64,000 nucleotides of DNA from an uncultured Marinococcus sp. GTDB lineage: Bacteria; Bacillota; Bacilli; Bacillales; Marinococcaceae. This document shows, one piece after another, positions 39,162 to 49,689 of the stretch. The position numbers and the translations under genes were made by a program. The notes under the pieces were generated by a model, which saw only the letters and a program-made list of their open reading frames with translations, did no database searches and was not told where the DNA came from. Location of the stretch: the NCBI RefSeq assembly GCF_947493875.1, contig NZ_CANLSU010000001.1, positions 1 to 64,000 on the forward strand. Direction: 5' to 3'. Each line of letters opens with the position of its first letter. Position 1 is the stretch's first letter.

Positions 39162-40277
39162 ATGAGTTCAACTCGTGGTTTAGAAGGCGTTGTAGCTACT
39201 ACTTCCAGTGTCAGCTCCATTGTTGATGATGTGTTAAAGTACCAGGGATATCATATTGATGACCTGACAGAACATGCATCGTTTGAAGAAGTTATTTATC
39301 TGCTTTGGTACGGGGAGCTTCCAACTAAAGAAGAATATAACAACTTCCGTCAGTCGCTCATGGATAATATGAGCGTGCCGGACGAGGTCTTTGATTATAT
39401 GAAAAACTATCCTGTCGATAAAGTACGGCCTATGGCGGCTCTTCGGACTGCAATTTCCCAGTTGAGCCTATACGACAGTGAAGCTGATGACATGAGCGAA
39501 GAAGCAAACCAGCATAAAGCTGTGCGTCTGCAGGCACAAATTTTATCTCTCGTCACAGGTTTTGCAAGAATTCGAAAAGGAAAAGATCCAATCAAGCCTG
39601 ATCCTGCACTAAGCTTTTCTGCGAACTTTTTGTACATGCTAAACGGAGAAGAGCCGGATGAAACGTCCATCAAAGCATTCAATAAAGCAATGATCCTGCA
39701 CGCCGATCATGAGCTGAATGCCTCTACGTTTACTGCACGTGTCTGTGTAGCCACTCTTTCAGATATGTACTCCGGAGTAACAGCTGCCATCGGAGCACTA
39801 AAAGGGCCTCTGCACGGCGGTGCCAACGAGCGCGTGATGCAAATGCTTATGGATATCGGCACGCCGGAAAATGTAGACAGTCATGTGCAGAAGCTTCTTG
39901 ACGATAAAGAAAAGATTATGGGATTCGGCCACCGGGTATATAAAACCGGAGATCCGCGTGCCAAGCACCTGCGCGAAATGTCCCGCCAGCTGACAGAGGT
40001 GACCGGGGAATCAAAATGGTATGACATGTCAATGAAAGTCGAAGAAAAAATTGAAAACGAAAAAGGGCTCCTGCCGAACGTTGACTTCTTTTCAGCGTCT
40101 GTATACCACAGTCTCGGCATCGACCACGATTTGTTTACACCAATTTTTGCCGTCAGCCGCACATCCGGATGGATCGCCCATATTCTTGAACAATATGAAA
40201 ACAATCGTTTAATCCGTCCGCGTGCAGAATACGTCGGTCCGGAAAATAAAACGTACGTTTCTCTTGAAGAACGGTAG
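39162..40277 (+). CDS. citZ: Citrate synthase
   Basis: Condenses oxaloacetate and acetyl-CoA, the entry to the citrate cycle. The 371-residue protein is the short Gram-positive type, with the active-site histidines in HADHELNAST and GPLHGGANERVM, MGFGHRVYK and the C-terminal aspartate region VDFFSASVYHSLGI. ATG at 39162 follows AAAGGAGAG. First gene of the citZ-icd-mdh cluster. Confidence 0.98.
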   Translation: MSSTRGLEGVVATTSSVSSIVDDVLKYQGYHIDDLTEHASFEEVIYLLWYGELPTKEEYNNFRQSLMDNMSVPDEVFDYMKNYPVDKVRPMAALRTAISQLSLYDSEADDMSEEANQHKAVRLQAQILSLVTGFARIRKGKDPIKPDPALSFSANFLYMLNGEEPDETSIKAFNKAMILHADHELNASTFTARVCVATLSDMYSGVTAAIGALKGPLHGGANERVMQMLMDIGTPENVDSHVQKLLDDKEKIMGFGHRVYKTGDPRAKHLREMSRQLTEVTGESKWYDMSMKVEEKIENEKGLLPNVDFFSASVYHSLGIDHDLFTPIFAVSRTSGWIAHILEQYENNRLIRPRAEYVGPENKTYVSLEER

Positions 40278-40336
40278 GCTGGAATGTAAATAGCGGAAAG
40301 CGGTCCCTCGTTTTCCGGTCCCTGCTTAGCCAGCGT

Positions 40337-40367
40337 CCCGGGCATGATTTTATGCCCGGGTAAAAAA
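40337..40367 (+). other. Stem-loop between citZ and icd
   Basis: Perfect 9-bp arms CCCGGGCAT / ATGCCCGGG with a 6-nt loop, followed by TAAAAAAA rather than T's. It therefore looks like an RNA-stabilising or processing hairpin, not a terminator. Confidence 0.6.
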
Positions 40368-40401
40368 AGAAAGCTTGACCACATTAAAGGAGGATTTATT
40401 C

Positions 40402-41670
40402 ATGTCTAATGGAGAAAAAATTCAAACTAATAATGGTAACTTAACGGTGCCAAACGAACCAATTATTCCTTATATCGAAGGGGACGGCATCGGCCCGGAC
40501 ATCTGGGCTGCAGCAGAGAAAGTACTGGATGCAGCTGTAGAAAAAGCTTATAACGGTGAAAAGAAAATTCACTGGAAGGAAATTCTTGTAGGTCAGAAAG
40601 CTTATGACAAAACAGGCGAGTGGCTCCCGGAAGAATCCCTGGATGCTATCCGTGAATACTTAATCGCTATTAAAGGCCCGCTCACGACTCCTATCGGCGG
40701 AGGCATTCGTTCCCTGAACGTAGCATTGCGCCAAAAGCTTGATCTGTTTACGTGCCTGCGCCCGGTACAGCACTTTACAGGCGTACCTTCCCCGGTAAAG
40801 CGTCCGGAGGATGTTAACATGGTGATTTTCCGTGAGAACACTGAGGATATTTATGCCGGTATTGAATTCCAGGAAGGCACAGATGAAGTGAAAAAAGTAA
40901 TCGACTTCCTGCAAAATGAAATGGGCTCCGAAAACATCCGTTTCCCTGAAACATCCGGAATCGGCGTGAAGCCTGTTTCCAGAGAGGGAACTGAGCGTCT
41001 CGTACGTGCATCTATTCAATACGCACTCGATGAAGGCCGTGAAAGTGTAACTCTCGTGCACAAGGGCAATATTATGAAGTTCACTGAAGGCTCCTTCAAA
41101 AACTGGGGTTACGACCTTGCAGAGCGCGAATTTGGTGATAAAGTCTTCACATGGCGCGAATACGATGAAATCGTAGAAAAAGAAGGCAAGGAAGCAGGAA
41201 ACGCTGCTCAGGATAAAGCGGTAAGCGAAGGCAAAATCATCGTAAAAGATGCTATTGCTGACATCTTCCTGCAGCAGATCCTGACTCGTCCGAAGGAATT
41301 CGATGTGGTTGCCACTATGAACTTGAACGGAGACTATGTATCCGACGCACTGGCTGCCCAGGTTGGAGGCATTGGTATCGCGCCGGGTGCCAATATCAAC
41401 TACGAGACCGGACACGCCATCTTTGAAGCGACTCACGGCACTGCACCAAAATATGCCGGTCTGGACAAAGTGAATCCTTCTTCTGTCATTCTTTCCGGAG
41501 AACTGCTGCTTCGTCACCTTGGCTGGAATGAAGCTGCCGAGCTTGTTCTTCAATCCATGGACAAAACCATCGGAAGCAAAGTCGTTACCTATGACTTCGC
41601 CCGTCTGATGGACGGAGCAAAAGAAGTGAAGTGCTCTGAGTTCGGTGACGCCCTAATCAGCAATATGTAA
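40402..41670 (+). CDS. icd: Isocitrate dehydrogenase (NADP)
   Basis: Oxidative decarboxylation of isocitrate to 2-oxoglutarate. The 422 residues match the bacterial dimeric type: [10 protein letters not shown], the substrate-binding serine in [13 protein letters not shown] with [22 protein letters not shown], and the metal-binding [15 protein letters not shown] at 40402 follows AAAGGAGG. It lies between citZ and mdh. Confidence 0.98.
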   Translation: MSNGEKIQTNNGNLTVPNEPIIPYIEGDGIGPDIWAAAEKVLDAAVEKAYNGEKKIHWKEILVGQKAYDKTGEWLPEESLDAIREYLIAIKGPLTTPIGGGIRSLNVALRQKLDLFTCLRPVQHFTGVPSPVKRPEDVNMVIFRENTEDIYAGIEFQEGTDEVKKVIDFLQNEMGSENIRFPETSGIGVKPVSREGTERLVRASIQYALDEGRESVTLVHKGNIMKFTEGSFKNWGYDLAEREFGDKVFTWREYDEIVEKEGKEAGNAAQDKAVSEGKIIVKDAIADIFLQQILTRPKEFDVVATMNLNGDYVSDALAAQVGGIGIAPGANINYETGHAIFEATHGTAPKYAGLDKVNPSSVILSGELLLRHLGWNEAAELVLQSMDKTIGSKVVTYDFARLMDGAKEVKCSEFGDALISNM

Positions 41671-41699
41671 TCCAATCAATTGATAGGAGATGAGCATGC

Positions 41700-42644
41700 A
41701 TGGCTATTACGCGCAGAAAAGTATCAGTTATAGGAGGCGGCTTTACAGGTGCTACTACGGCTCTTATGGTTGCCCAGAAGGAGCTCGGGGATGTAGTGCT
41801 TGTGGATGTCCCGGACAATGAAGGGCCAACAAAAGGGAAAGCACTCGATATGCTCGAGTCGACTCCGGTAAACGGATCGGATGTTAATGTGACCGGCACC
41901 TCGGATTACGCCGATACAGCCGGATCGGACATTGTCGTAATTACAGCAGGTATTGCAAGAAAGCCGGGAATGAGCCGGGACGATCTTATTAATACAAACG
42001 CAAAAATCATGAAATCTGTCACGAAAGAAATTGTGAAACATTCTCCGGAATGCATTATTGTCGTGCTCACGAATCCGGCAGATGCAATGACATATGCGGT
42101 GTATAAAGAATCCGGCTTCCCTAAAAACCGTGTTATCGGACAGTCCGGGGTGCTCGATACGGCACGTTTCCGCACATTTGTCGCCCAGGAGACCGGCATT
42201 TCTGTGGAAGATATCCAGGGATTCGTTCTTGGAGGCCACGGAGATGACATGGTACCGCTGATCCGTTATTCGAACGCTGGCGGAGTGCCGCTGACTAAGC
42301 TCATATCCCAGGAACGTATTGACGCCATTATTGAACGCACACGCAAGGGTGGAGGAGAAATTGTACAGCTTCTTGGTAATGGAAGTGCCTACTATGCACC
42401 AGCCGCCGCTCTTACGGAAATGGTCGAAGCGATTCTTAAGGATAAAAAGCGCGTGCTCCCATCTATTGCTTATCTTGAAGGCGAATATGGATATAATGAT
42501 CTTTACCTCGGAGTACCGACCATTCTTGGCGGTAACGGGCTGGAAAAAATTATCGAGCTCGAGCTGACAGATGAAGAACAAAATCAATTGAATACTTCTG
42601 CTGATTCTGTTCGTGATGTCATGAAGGCTTTACCGAACGATTAA
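41700..42644 (+). CDS. mdh: Malate dehydrogenase (LDH-like type)
   Basis: Interconverts malate and oxaloacetate with NAD. The 314-residue chain has the Rossmann loop [12 protein letters not shown], an acidic NAD-selecting residue in VLVDVPD, and catalytic Arg/His motifs ([24 protein letters not shown]). This is the lactate-dehydrogenase-like malate dehydrogenase of Bacilli. ATG at 41700 follows AGGAGATG. It ends the citZ-icd-mdh cluster at a strong terminator. Confidence 0.98.
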   Translation: MAITRRKVSVIGGGFTGATTALMVAQKELGDVVLVDVPDNEGPTKGKALDMLESTPVNGSDVNVTGTSDYADTAGSDIVVITAGIARKPGMSRDDLINTNAKIMKSVTKEIVKHSPECIIVVLTNPADAMTYAVYKESGFPKNRVIGQSGVLDTARFRTFVAQETGISVEDIQGFVLGGHGDDMVPLIRYSNAGGVPLTKLISQERIDAIIERTRKGGGEIVQLLGNGSAYYAPAAALTEMVEAILKDKKRVLPSIAYLEGEYGYNDLYLGVPTILGGNGLEKIIELELTDEEQNQLNTSADSVRDVMKALPND

Positions 42645-42657
42645 AGAAATACTGTGG

Positions 42658-42687
42658 GCTGCCTGTATGATACAGGCAGCTTTTTTT
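42658..42687 (+). terminator. Terminator of citZ-icd-mdh
   Basis: Perfect 10-bp arms GCTGCCTGTA / TACAGGCAGC around TGA, followed by seven T's. Confidence 0.93.
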
Positions 42688-42815
42688 ATACTGGCAGGAG
42701 AGAAGCGATAAACATTGAGCTGCCCTGCCCGCTTATAGTATGATGAACGTGACAGATGCAGCAGCTCGGGAAAATAATCAGGGCCAAGGGGGGCGCTGAG
42801 AGGCGGAGGGTTCAT

Positions 42816-43526
42816 ATGGCAACACGGTTATTGGTAGTAGACGATGAAGAATCCATTGTTACGCTGTTAAAATATAATCTCGAGCAGTCGGGATACACGG
42901 TGGATACAGCTTATGACGGTGTGGAAGCACTCCGGAAGGCACAGGAGGTAACGTACGATTTAATTGTGCTTGATCTGATGATTCCAGAGATCGACGGTCT
43001 CGAAGTGTGCCGGAAAATCCGGACAGAAAAGATTCAGGTTCCAATTTTGATGCTGACTGCAAAAGACGAAGAATTTGATAAAGTGCTCGGTCTTGAACTT
43101 GGAGCCGATGATTATATGACAAAGCCGTTCAGCCCGCGCGAGCTGGTTGCACGCGTTAAGGCAATCATGCGCAGAGTGGATTATTCCGGGCAGGAAACGG
43201 AAATGGAAAAAATAGAAAGAAAAAGCATCGGTCACTTAACAGTGTACCCGGAAAATTATGAAGCATACGTGAAAGAAGAAGCGCTTGAGCTGACCCCAAA
43301 GGAATTTGAACTGCTCGTGTACTTAATTAATCACAAGGGGCGGGTGCTTACGCGTGATCAGCTGTTGAATGCAGTATGGAATTACGAATTTGTTGGAGAC
43401 ACGAGAATAGTTGATGTACATATCAGTCATCTGCGTGAAAAAATTGAACCGAATACGAAAAAGCCGGTATATATCAAAACGGTACGTGGGCTGGGCTATA
43501 AATTTGAGGAGCCCGCACCTGCATGA
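42816..43526 (+). CDS. phoP: Phosphate response regulator PhoP (OmpR family)
   Basis: DNA-binding response regulator of phosphate starvation. The 236-residue protein has a receiver domain (VVDDEESIV, phosphoacceptor in [11 protein letters not shown], conserved Lys in [12 protein letters not shown]) and a C-terminal winged helix ([22 protein letters not shown]). ATG at 42816 follows GCGGAGGG; a longer upstream frame lacks a ribosome site. It overlaps phoR by 4 nt. The location after mdh is the B. subtilis phoPR location, which supports the assignment over other OmpR members. Confidence 0.92.
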   Translation: MATRLLVVDDEESIVTLLKYNLEQSGYTVDTAYDGVEALRKAQEVTYDLIVLDLMIPEIDGLEVCRKIRTEKIQVPILMLTAKDEEFDKVLGLELGADDYMTKPFSPRELVARVKAIMRRVDYSGQETEMEKIERKSIGHLTVYPENYEAYVKEEALELTPKEFELLVYLINHKGRVLTRDQLLNAVWNYEFVGDTRIVDVHISHLREKIEPNTKKPVYIKTVRGLGYKFEEPAPA

Positions 43527-45304
43527 AGCGATTCCGCACCCGCCTGATAGTAGCTCTAATGGCGATTATTTTAATCGTTTTGACCGTCGTGGGGCTTGTT
43601 ATCGGGCAGATTGTCCGTTCTCTTTACCTGGACGAGCTCGAGAGCAGTCTGGAAAGGGAAGCCAACCTTTCTGCCTCGATTGCTGAAGAACGAGATGAAG
43701 AAAGCTGGGAAGCGCTGGCACAGAACATCAGCAGCCAGCTGAATGTCCGCGTGACGATTTTGAATGAAACCGGCGAAGTGATTGGAGAAACGGAAGCTGA
43801 ATCAGAGGAACTGGACAACCATTTTGGACGTCCGGAAATAGAAGATGCCCGTGAAAGCGGAGAAGGAAGTAACATCCGCTACAGTAATACGCTGGAAGCG
43901 GAGCTTCTGTATTACGCAGTACCGTTTTCCTATGACAATAACACGTATTATATGAGACTTGCGATTCCAGTGGAACGAATCAATGCAACCAACTGGCTGA
44001 TCTGGGGAACATTAATTGGCAGCTTTGCTGTCGCGCTTTTGATCATTTTATACATTACAACAAAAGTGACAAATCAATTAACCAAACCGATCACTCAGGC
44101 TACAAAAACAGCCAATGAACTGGCTAAAGGAAATTTCAGTGCCCGGGCTTATGGGAGTTCGCAGGACGAACTCGGTCAACTGACCCGTTCGATTAACGTG
44201 CTCGCATTTAATCTTGAAAGTGTGACAAAGGAAAACCAGGAACAGCAGGAGCGGCTCGAAACGCTGATCAATACGATGGAGAGCGGCCTGGTGTTTATAA
44301 ACAGCCGTGGCGAAATTACTTTGATGAATGCCTACTGCGCCCGGATTTTTAAGGAAGATACAAGTCAGTGGCTCGATTTGCTGTACTATGAAGCGATGGA
44401 TGAGAAAGAAATCATTAAGCTTATCCAGAAGATATTCTTAACGGAGAGCCGGTCAAGCGCCACTGTTCAGATGCTCCACGAACTTGAAGTTCGTTTTTTC
44501 CACGTTTACGGTGCTCCAGTACTCGGGGAAAACGATGAACTGCGCGGTATTGTGCTTGTCCTGCATGATATTACGGAGCTGAAAAAGCTCGAGGAAGTGC
44601 GGAAAGATTTTGTTGCGAACGTGTCGCACGAATTAAAAACGCCGGTTACTTCATTAAAAGGCTTTACTGAAACGCTCCTGGACGGGGCCATGCATGATGA
44701 AGCGCTGAGCAGGCAGTTTTTGGACATTATTTGGAAAGAAAGCGACCGGCTGCAGGATTTAATCAGTGATCTGCTGGAGCTTTCAAGAATTGAGCAGGAC
44801 TATTTTGAATTGAACCGGGCACGGTTTGATGTGAGCAGAACGACAGCAGAAGCTGTTCGCCTGCTTGAGACTAAAGCGATTGATAAGCATTTGCTGCTTA
44901 CTTCGCGTGTAGACACAGAGATTTATATGGACGGGGACGAAGCCCGGTTAAAACAGATTATTATCAACCTGGTCAATAACGCCATTATTTACACAAAAGA
45001 AGGCGGGGAAGTGCAGGTCCGGCTGTTTAAGGAAGCAGAAGAAGTCGTGCTTGAAGTGGAAGACAACGGCATCGGCATCAGCCCTGAGCAGCTGCCGCGT
45101 ATTTTTGAGCGGTTCTATCGCGTTGATAAAGCGAGAAGCCGTGGCTCGGGCGGCACGGGGCTCGGACTGGCTATTGTTAAGCATCTGACAGATGCCCTTG
45201 GCGGCCGTATCGAAGTGAACAGCACGAGAGGTGAAGGAACGGTATTCACACTGCGTTTTCCTGGGGAAACGGAGCATGAAGAGGAAGAATTTACAAATTC
45301 TTAA
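43523..45304 (+). CDS. phoR: Phosphate sensor histidine kinase PhoR
   Basis: Membrane sensor kinase partner of PhoP. Over 593 residues: first membrane helix about 8-30, an acidic extracytoplasmic domain about 31-155, second helix about 157-180, HAMP about 181-235, PAS about 245-350, dimerisation domain with the phosphorylated histidine in [12 protein letters not shown] (about 369), and an ATPase domain with [16 protein letters not shown] and [10 protein letters not shown]. Its start overlaps the phoP stop (ATGA). The exported domain is rich in Glu, as expected for a salt- or alkali-adapted surface. Confidence 0.93.
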   Translation: MKRFRTRLIVALMAIILIVLTVVGLVIGQIVRSLYLDELESSLEREANLSASIAEERDEESWEALAQNISSQLNVRVTILNETGEVIGETEAESEELDNHFGRPEIEDARESGEGSNIRYSNTLEAELLYYAVPFSYDNNTYYMRLAIPVERINATNWLIWGTLIGSFAVALLIILYITTKVTNQLTKPITQATKTANELAKGNFSARAYGSSQDELGQLTRSINVLAFNLESVTKENQEQQERLETLINTMESGLVFINSRGEITLMNAYCARIFKEDTSQWLDLLYYEAMDEKEIIKLIQKIFLTESRSSATVQMLHELEVRFFHVYGAPVLGENDELRGIVLVLHDITELKKLEEVRKDFVANVSHELKTPVTSLKGFTETLLDGAMHDEALSRQFLDIIWKESDRLQDLISDLLELSRIEQDYFELNRARFDVSRTTAEAVRLLETKAIDKHLLLTSRVDTEIYMDGDEARLKQIIINLVNNAIIYTKEGGEVQVRLFKEAEEVVLEVEDNGIGISPEQLPRIFERFYRVDKARSRGSGGTGLGLAIVKHLTDALGGRIEVNSTRGEGTVFTLRFPGETEHEEEEFTNS

Positions 45305-45401
45305 TCTCCGGTAAACGACTTGTTTACATTTATGCTATAACATAGTGTTCGAACGGGTTTTCATCCGCTGTTTGTTTTTACAGCGGGCTGCATCCCTTTT
45401 G

Positions 45402-45437
45402 GAACGAAAGCACCCCTTGGCTTTCGTTCTTTTTTTA
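45402..45437 (+). terminator. Terminator of phoPR
   Basis: Arms GAACGAAAGC / GCTTTCGTTC with an 8-nt loop and eight T's. Confidence 0.93.
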
Positions 45438-45459
45438 TGCTTTTTTTCAGGTAGACATT

Positions 45460-45488
45460 CTGACGCTGTCCCCGGTGTATGATAAAAT
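45460..45488 (+). promoter_or_regulatory. Possible promoter of polA-mutM-coaE
   Basis: CTGACG (45460-45465), 17-bp spacer, TAAAAT (45483-45488). Confidence 0.5.
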
Positions 45489-45567
45489 ATAACGATGAAC
45501 GTGAAGGCTCGCCAGATGATGTACATAAGAAGCCGGTTCGGCTTTTTGTAATAAGGAGGACAATGAT

Positions 45568-48192
45568 TTGAGTAAACTAGTGTTATTGGATGGAAACAGT
45601 ATTGCTTACCGGGCGTTTTTTGCCCTGCCTCTTTTAAATAACGATAAAGGCGTTTACACCAACGCCATTTACGGTTTTACAACCATGCTTTTAAAAATTC
45701 TGGAGGACGAGGAGCCAAGCCACGTGCTCGTGGCCTTTGATGCCGGAAAAACAACCTTTCGCCACGATACTTACAGCGAATATAAATCCGGACGGGAAAA
45801 AACTCCCTCTGAGTTATCCGAACAGCTGCCGGTCATTCGTGAAGTGCTGGACGTTTTTAAAGTTCCTTACATCGAAAAAGAAAATTATGAAGCCGATGAT
45901 ATTATCGGTACGCTCTCAAAGCAGGCCGAGGATGAAAACTGGGATGTGCGCATCTATACCGGTGACCGGGACCTGCTGCAGCTGGTCAGTCCTCATGTAC
46001 ATGTTTCCTTTATTAAAAAAGGAATAACGAATACCGAGCTGTACGACCCGGATGCCATTCAGGAACGATATGGTCTTACTCCTATTCAGATAACCGATAT
46101 GAAGGGGCTTATGGGAGACAGCTCGGATAATATTCCAGGCGTGCCCGGGATCGGGGAAAAGACTGCATTGAAGCTGCTGCAGGAGTATGGATCTGTTGAT
46201 AAAGTACTGGAGTCCATTGATAAAATTTCCGGAAAAAAAATGAAGGAACGGCTCGAAGAAAACAAGGAACAGGCGAGAATGAGTAAAGAACTCGCTATCA
46301 TTTACCGGGACACGCCGCTTGATTTGGAGCTTCGGCAGTTAAAGCATGAGGAGTATGACGTAAAAGAGATAACAGATCTTTTCCGGGAGCTGGAGTTTCA
46401 AACGCTGTTGAACAAGTTTGATGACGTAGATGAAGCGCAGCAGACCTTCGATGAACTGGCATACAAGCATGTGAAAGATGTGCAGGAGGATATGCTCGTT
46501 TCTCCGTCTGCCCTGGTGGTGGAAGTGCCGGAGGAAAATTATCACCACGGAAGTATCTGGGGCATAGCGGTTATTAACGAAACCGGCCGTTATTTTATCT
46601 CCACAGAAGATGCACTGCAGAGTGAAGCGTTTCAGGCCTGGGCTAAGGATGAATCCAAAGAAAAATATACGTTTGATACAAAGCGTGCTGTCGTTGCTCT
46701 CGGCTGGAAAGGGCTGGAACTACGGGGCATCACCCACGATACGCTGATCGCTTCCTATTTAATTGACCCATCCGTATCCTCGCATCACGTTTCTGATATA
46801 GCGAAACGGCGGAATCTGCAGGTTGTGGATACTGACGAAGCCGTTTACGGCAAAGGCGCCAAACGCACGAAGCCGGAGGAAGGTGCACTGGCAGAGCATC
46901 TGATCCGCAAAGGTGAAGCCGTCTACCGGCTGCAGGGAAAAATTGAAGAGAACTTAAAGCAGAACGAGCAGCTCGAGCTGTTTAAAGAGCTGGAAATGCC
47001 GCTGTCGCTAGTACTCGGACAAATGGAAACCCAGGGTATTTGCGTGGATCGTTCGCAGCTTGAGACGATCGGTGATGAACTGGACGGCCGTCTCACAGAG
47101 CTTGAAAAAGAAATATACAGACAGGCCGGACGTGAGTTTAATATTAATTCGCCGAAGCAGCTTGGGCCGATTCTGTTTGAGGAGCTCGGCCTGCCTGCCG
47201 TTAAGAAAACGAAGACCGGTTATTCCACGTCAGCGGATGTGCTCGAAAAGCTCAGGGACCAGCATGAAATTATTCCGAGTCTGCTGTTGTACCGCCAAAT
47301 TTCAAAGCTGCGCTCCACGTATATTGAAGGCCTATTAAAAGTCATTCATCCCACTACGGGCAAAATCCATACAATGTTTAACCAGGCGATTACGCAGACA
47401 GGGCGACTGAGTTCGACGGAGCCGAATCTGCAGAACATTCCAATCCGCCTTGAAGAAGGCCGACGTATCAGGAAAGCGTTCATTCCTTCTGAATCCGGGT
47501 GGTCCATTTTATCGGCAGACTATTCGCAGATTGAACTTCGGGTACTCGCTCATATCGCAGACGATGAGGGGCTCAAGGAAGCTTTCCAGAACAACATGGA
47601 TATTCATACAAAAACTGCGATGGACGTGTTCGGCGTCGGGCATGACGAAGTGACGTCCAACATGCGCAGAAGTGCGAAAGCCGTAAACTTCGGGATTGTT
47701 TACGGAATCTCGGACTACGGGCTTTCACAGAGTCTTGGCATCACGCGGAACGAAGCGAAAGAATTTATTGAAAGCTATTTAAAAAGCTACCCTAATGTGC
47801 AGAATTATATGAATGAAATTAAAGATGAAGCCAGGCGCGACGGATTTGTGACCACACTTCTGCACCGCCGCAGGTATCTGCCTGACATGAACAGCCGCAA
47901 CTTTAACCAGCGCAGCTTTGCAGAAAGAACCGCCATGAACACCCCTATTCAGGGTACTGCAGCTGATATTATTAAAAAAGCGATGGTGGATGTAAGCAAA
48001 GCCCTTGAAGAAAAAGGTCTGAGCAGCCGGCTGCTCCTGCAGGTACACGACGAATTAATTTTCGAAGTGCCGGAAAACGAAGTTGAAACCATGCAGGAGC
48101 TTGTTCCGGAGCTGATGGAGAAGACAATCGAACTGTCGGTGCCTTTAAAAGCAGATGTGGCACAGGGCCCGACATGGTATGATGCGAAATAA
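45568..48192 (+). CDS. polA: DNA polymerase I
   Basis: Repair and Okazaki fragment processing polymerase. The 874 residues contain a 5'-3' exonuclease (1-290, DGNSIAYRAFFA, MGDSSDNIPGVPGIGEKTA), a 3'-5' exonuclease-like domain (about 300-465) whose acidic motif is degraded (ALVVEVPEE), and a family A polymerase (SADYSQIELRVLAHI, GIVYGISDYGLS, QVHDELIFEV). Loss of proofreading residues is usual for Bacillus PolA. The start is TTG at 45568 with AAGGAGG about 8 nt upstream; the ATG at 45563 runs straight into a stop. Confidence 0.97.
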   Translation: MSKLVLLDGNSIAYRAFFALPLLNNDKGVYTNAIYGFTTMLLKILEDEEPSHVLVAFDAGKTTFRHDTYSEYKSGREKTPSELSEQLPVIREVLDVFKVPYIEKENYEADDIIGTLSKQAEDENWDVRIYTGDRDLLQLVSPHVHVSFIKKGITNTELYDPDAIQERYGLTPIQITDMKGLMGDSSDNIPGVPGIGEKTALKLLQEYGSVDKVLESIDKISGKKMKERLEENKEQARMSKELAIIYRDTPLDLELRQLKHEEYDVKEITDLFRELEFQTLLNKFDDVDEAQQTFDELAYKHVKDVQEDMLVSPSALVVEVPEENYHHGSIWGIAVINETGRYFISTEDALQSEAFQAWAKDESKEKYTFDTKRAVVALGWKGLELRGITHDTLIASYLIDPSVSSHHVSDIAKRRNLQVVDTDEAVYGKGAKRTKPEEGALAEHLIRKGEAVYRLQGKIEENLKQNEQLELFKELEMPLSLVLGQMETQGICVDRSQLETIGDELDGRLTELEKEIYRQAGREFNINSPKQLGPILFEELGLPAVKKTKTGYSTSADVLEKLRDQHEIIPSLLLYRQISKLRSTYIEGLLKVIHPTTGKIHTMFNQAITQTGRLSSTEPNLQNIPIRLEEGRRIRKAFIPSESGWSILSADYSQIELRVLAHIADDEGLKEAFQNNMDIHTKTAMDVFGVGHDEVTSNMRRSAKAVNFGIVYGISDYGLSQSLGITRNEAKEFIESYLKSYPNVQNYMNEIKDEARRDGFVTTLLHRRRYLPDMNSRNFNQRSFAERTAMNTPIQGTAADIIKKAMVDVSKALEEKGLSSRLLLQVHDELIFEVPENEVETMQELVPELMEKTIELSVPLKADVAQGPTWYDAK

Positions 48193-48204
48193 GGAGAGAG
48201 AACG

Positions 48205-49068
48205 ATGCCTGAATTACCGGAAGTTGAAACGGTCCGACGGAATTTAGAACAGTCGGCCGTTGGAAAAACGGTGGAGAACGTGAAAGTATACTGGCCTAAC
48301 ATTATTAAGCGTCCCGATGACCATGAAGCCTTTTCCATGATGCTGGGAGGAAAAACGATCGAGCGTGTGCACCGTAAAGGGAAATTTTTAGTGATTTATC
48401 TTGAAGACCTGGCTGTTGTTTCTCACTTGCGCATGGAAGGGCGTTACGAATGGAGTGATGGCGGGGAACCGGATAAACATACGCATGTGCGCTTTCATTT
48501 CACCGACGGTACGGAGCTTCGCTATCGTGACGTGCGGAAATTCGGTACGATGCACGTGTTCAGCCGCGGCGAGGAATGGAACGAAAAGCCGCTGAACCAG
48601 CTTGGGGCGGAGCCTTATCGTGACGCTTCGTTTACCGCTGATTATCTGCACGCCCGGTTTCAAAAAACGTCACGCAGTATTAAAGCGGTGCTGCTCGACC
48701 AGTCAATTATTGCAGGGCTCGGAAACATTTATGTGGATGAAGCGCTGTTCCGGGCGGGTGTTCTGCCGGACGCTCCAGCCGCAGGACTCGGAAAGCCTGT
48801 GGTGGAAATCCTTCAAAAGCAGATAACAGAAGTGATTGAAGAAGCAGTAAAACAGGGAGGAAGCACGGTGCGTTCCTATGTGAATGGAGACGGGCAGGCT
48901 GGTGCTTTCCAATTAAACCTGTTTGTATATGGAAGAAAAGGAGAGCCGTGCAAGGTATGCAGCCATGAAATAGAGAGGGCTGTAGTGGCGGGCCGTGGTA
49001 CGCACTACTGTCCAGTCTGCCAGACGAAGGAGGGGACAAAATGGTTATCGGTCTTACAGGCGGAATAG
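48205..49068 (+). CDS. mutM: Formamidopyrimidine-DNA glycosylase
   Basis: Removes 8-oxoguanine and other oxidised purines from DNA and nicks the site. The 287-residue protein opens with PELPEVETVRR (catalytic Pro2 and Glu3 after Met removal), has the helix-two-turn-helix region GLGNIYVDEALF and a C-terminal four-cysteine zinc finger (CKVCSHEI, THYCPVC). ATG at 48205 follows AAGGAGAG. It is 12 nt after polA and its end overlaps coaE by 28 nt, leaving no place for the ytaF gene found between them in B. subtilis. Confidence 0.97.
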   Translation: MPELPEVETVRRNLEQSAVGKTVENVKVYWPNIIKRPDDHEAFSMMLGGKTIERVHRKGKFLVIYLEDLAVVSHLRMEGRYEWSDGGEPDKHTHVRFHFTDGTELRYRDVRKFGTMHVFSRGEEWNEKPLNQLGAEPYRDASFTADYLHARFQKTSRSIKAVLLDQSIIAGLGNIYVDEALFRAGVLPDAPAAGLGKPVVEILQKQITEVIEEAVKQGGSTVRSYVNGDGQAGAFQLNLFVYGRKGEPCKVCSHEIERAVVAGRGTHYCPVCQTKEGTKWLSVLQAE

Positions 49069-49634
49069 CAAGCGGCAAGTCACTGGTCGCAGATGCCCTG
49101 CGGGAGCAGGGACTGCCCGTGATTGATGCGGATGTAATTTCACGGGAGGTGGTGGAGCCGGGAGAGCCTGCCCTGGAGCAGATCATTGAGCATTTCGGTC
49201 CGGAAATCCTTCAGTTTGATGGCACACTCGACAGAAAGAAGTTAGGCTCCGTCATTTTTAATGATGCTGAAAAACGTCAGGTGCTTAACCAGATTATTCA
49301 TCCGGCTGTCAGGCAGCGTATGATGACCAAACGGGACGATCTTGTACGTGAAGGAAATGAGCATGTTGTTCTCGATATTCCCCTTTTGCTTGAAAATAAT
49401 TTAAACTTTCTAGTTGACCGCGTTATCGTTGTTTATGTAAATGAAGCGACCCAAAAGCAGCGGCTCGTGGAGCGTGACGGTCGGGGAGAAGAGGATGCGG
49501 CTGCGAGAATCAGGTCGCAGATGCCCCTGGAAGAAAAAAAGGACCTGGCGGATGCAGTAATCGATAATTCGGGCACAGAAAAGGAAACAAAAATCCAGGT
49601 GGACGAGCTGCTTCACCAGTGGAAAATAAAATAG
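49041..49634 (+). CDS. coaE: Dephospho-CoA kinase
   Basis: Last step of coenzyme A synthesis, phosphorylating the ribose 3'-OH of dephospho-CoA. The 197-residue P-loop kinase has GLTGGIASGKS at 4-14, the DADVISREVVEPG loop and VLDIPLLLE. ATG at 49041 follows AAGGAGGGG inside mutM, so the genes overlap by 28 nt and are probably coupled. A strong terminator ends the polA-mutM-coaE operon. Confidence 0.97.
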   Translation: MVIGLTGGIASGKSLVADALREQGLPVIDADVISREVVEPGEPALEQIIEHFGPEILQFDGTLDRKKLGSVIFNDAEKRQVLNQIIHPAVRQRMMTKRDDLVREGNEHVVLDIPLLLENNLNFLVDRVIVVYVNEATQKQRLVERDGRGEEDAAARIRSQMPLEEKKDLADAVIDNSGTEKETKIQVDELLHQWKIK

Positions 49635-49642
49635 AAACTTGG

Positions 49643-49681
49643 TAATAACCACTTTTGGTAAAAGAAAGTGGTTATTTTTTT
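49643..49681 (+). terminator. Terminator of polA-mutM-coaE
   Basis: Perfect arms AATAACCACTTT / AAAGTGGTTATT with a 9-nt loop and a T run. Confidence 0.93.
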
Positions 49682-49689
49682 AAAATTAC

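Noticed and set aside
40660-41553. Long minus-strand open frame opposite icd (297 codons)
   Set aside because: It is a shadow of a well-supported gene; no family pattern and no ribosome site.
41724-42587. Long minus-strand open frame opposite mdh (287 codons)
   Set aside because: Shadow of mdh with Cys/His/Phe-rich composition typical of antisense frames.
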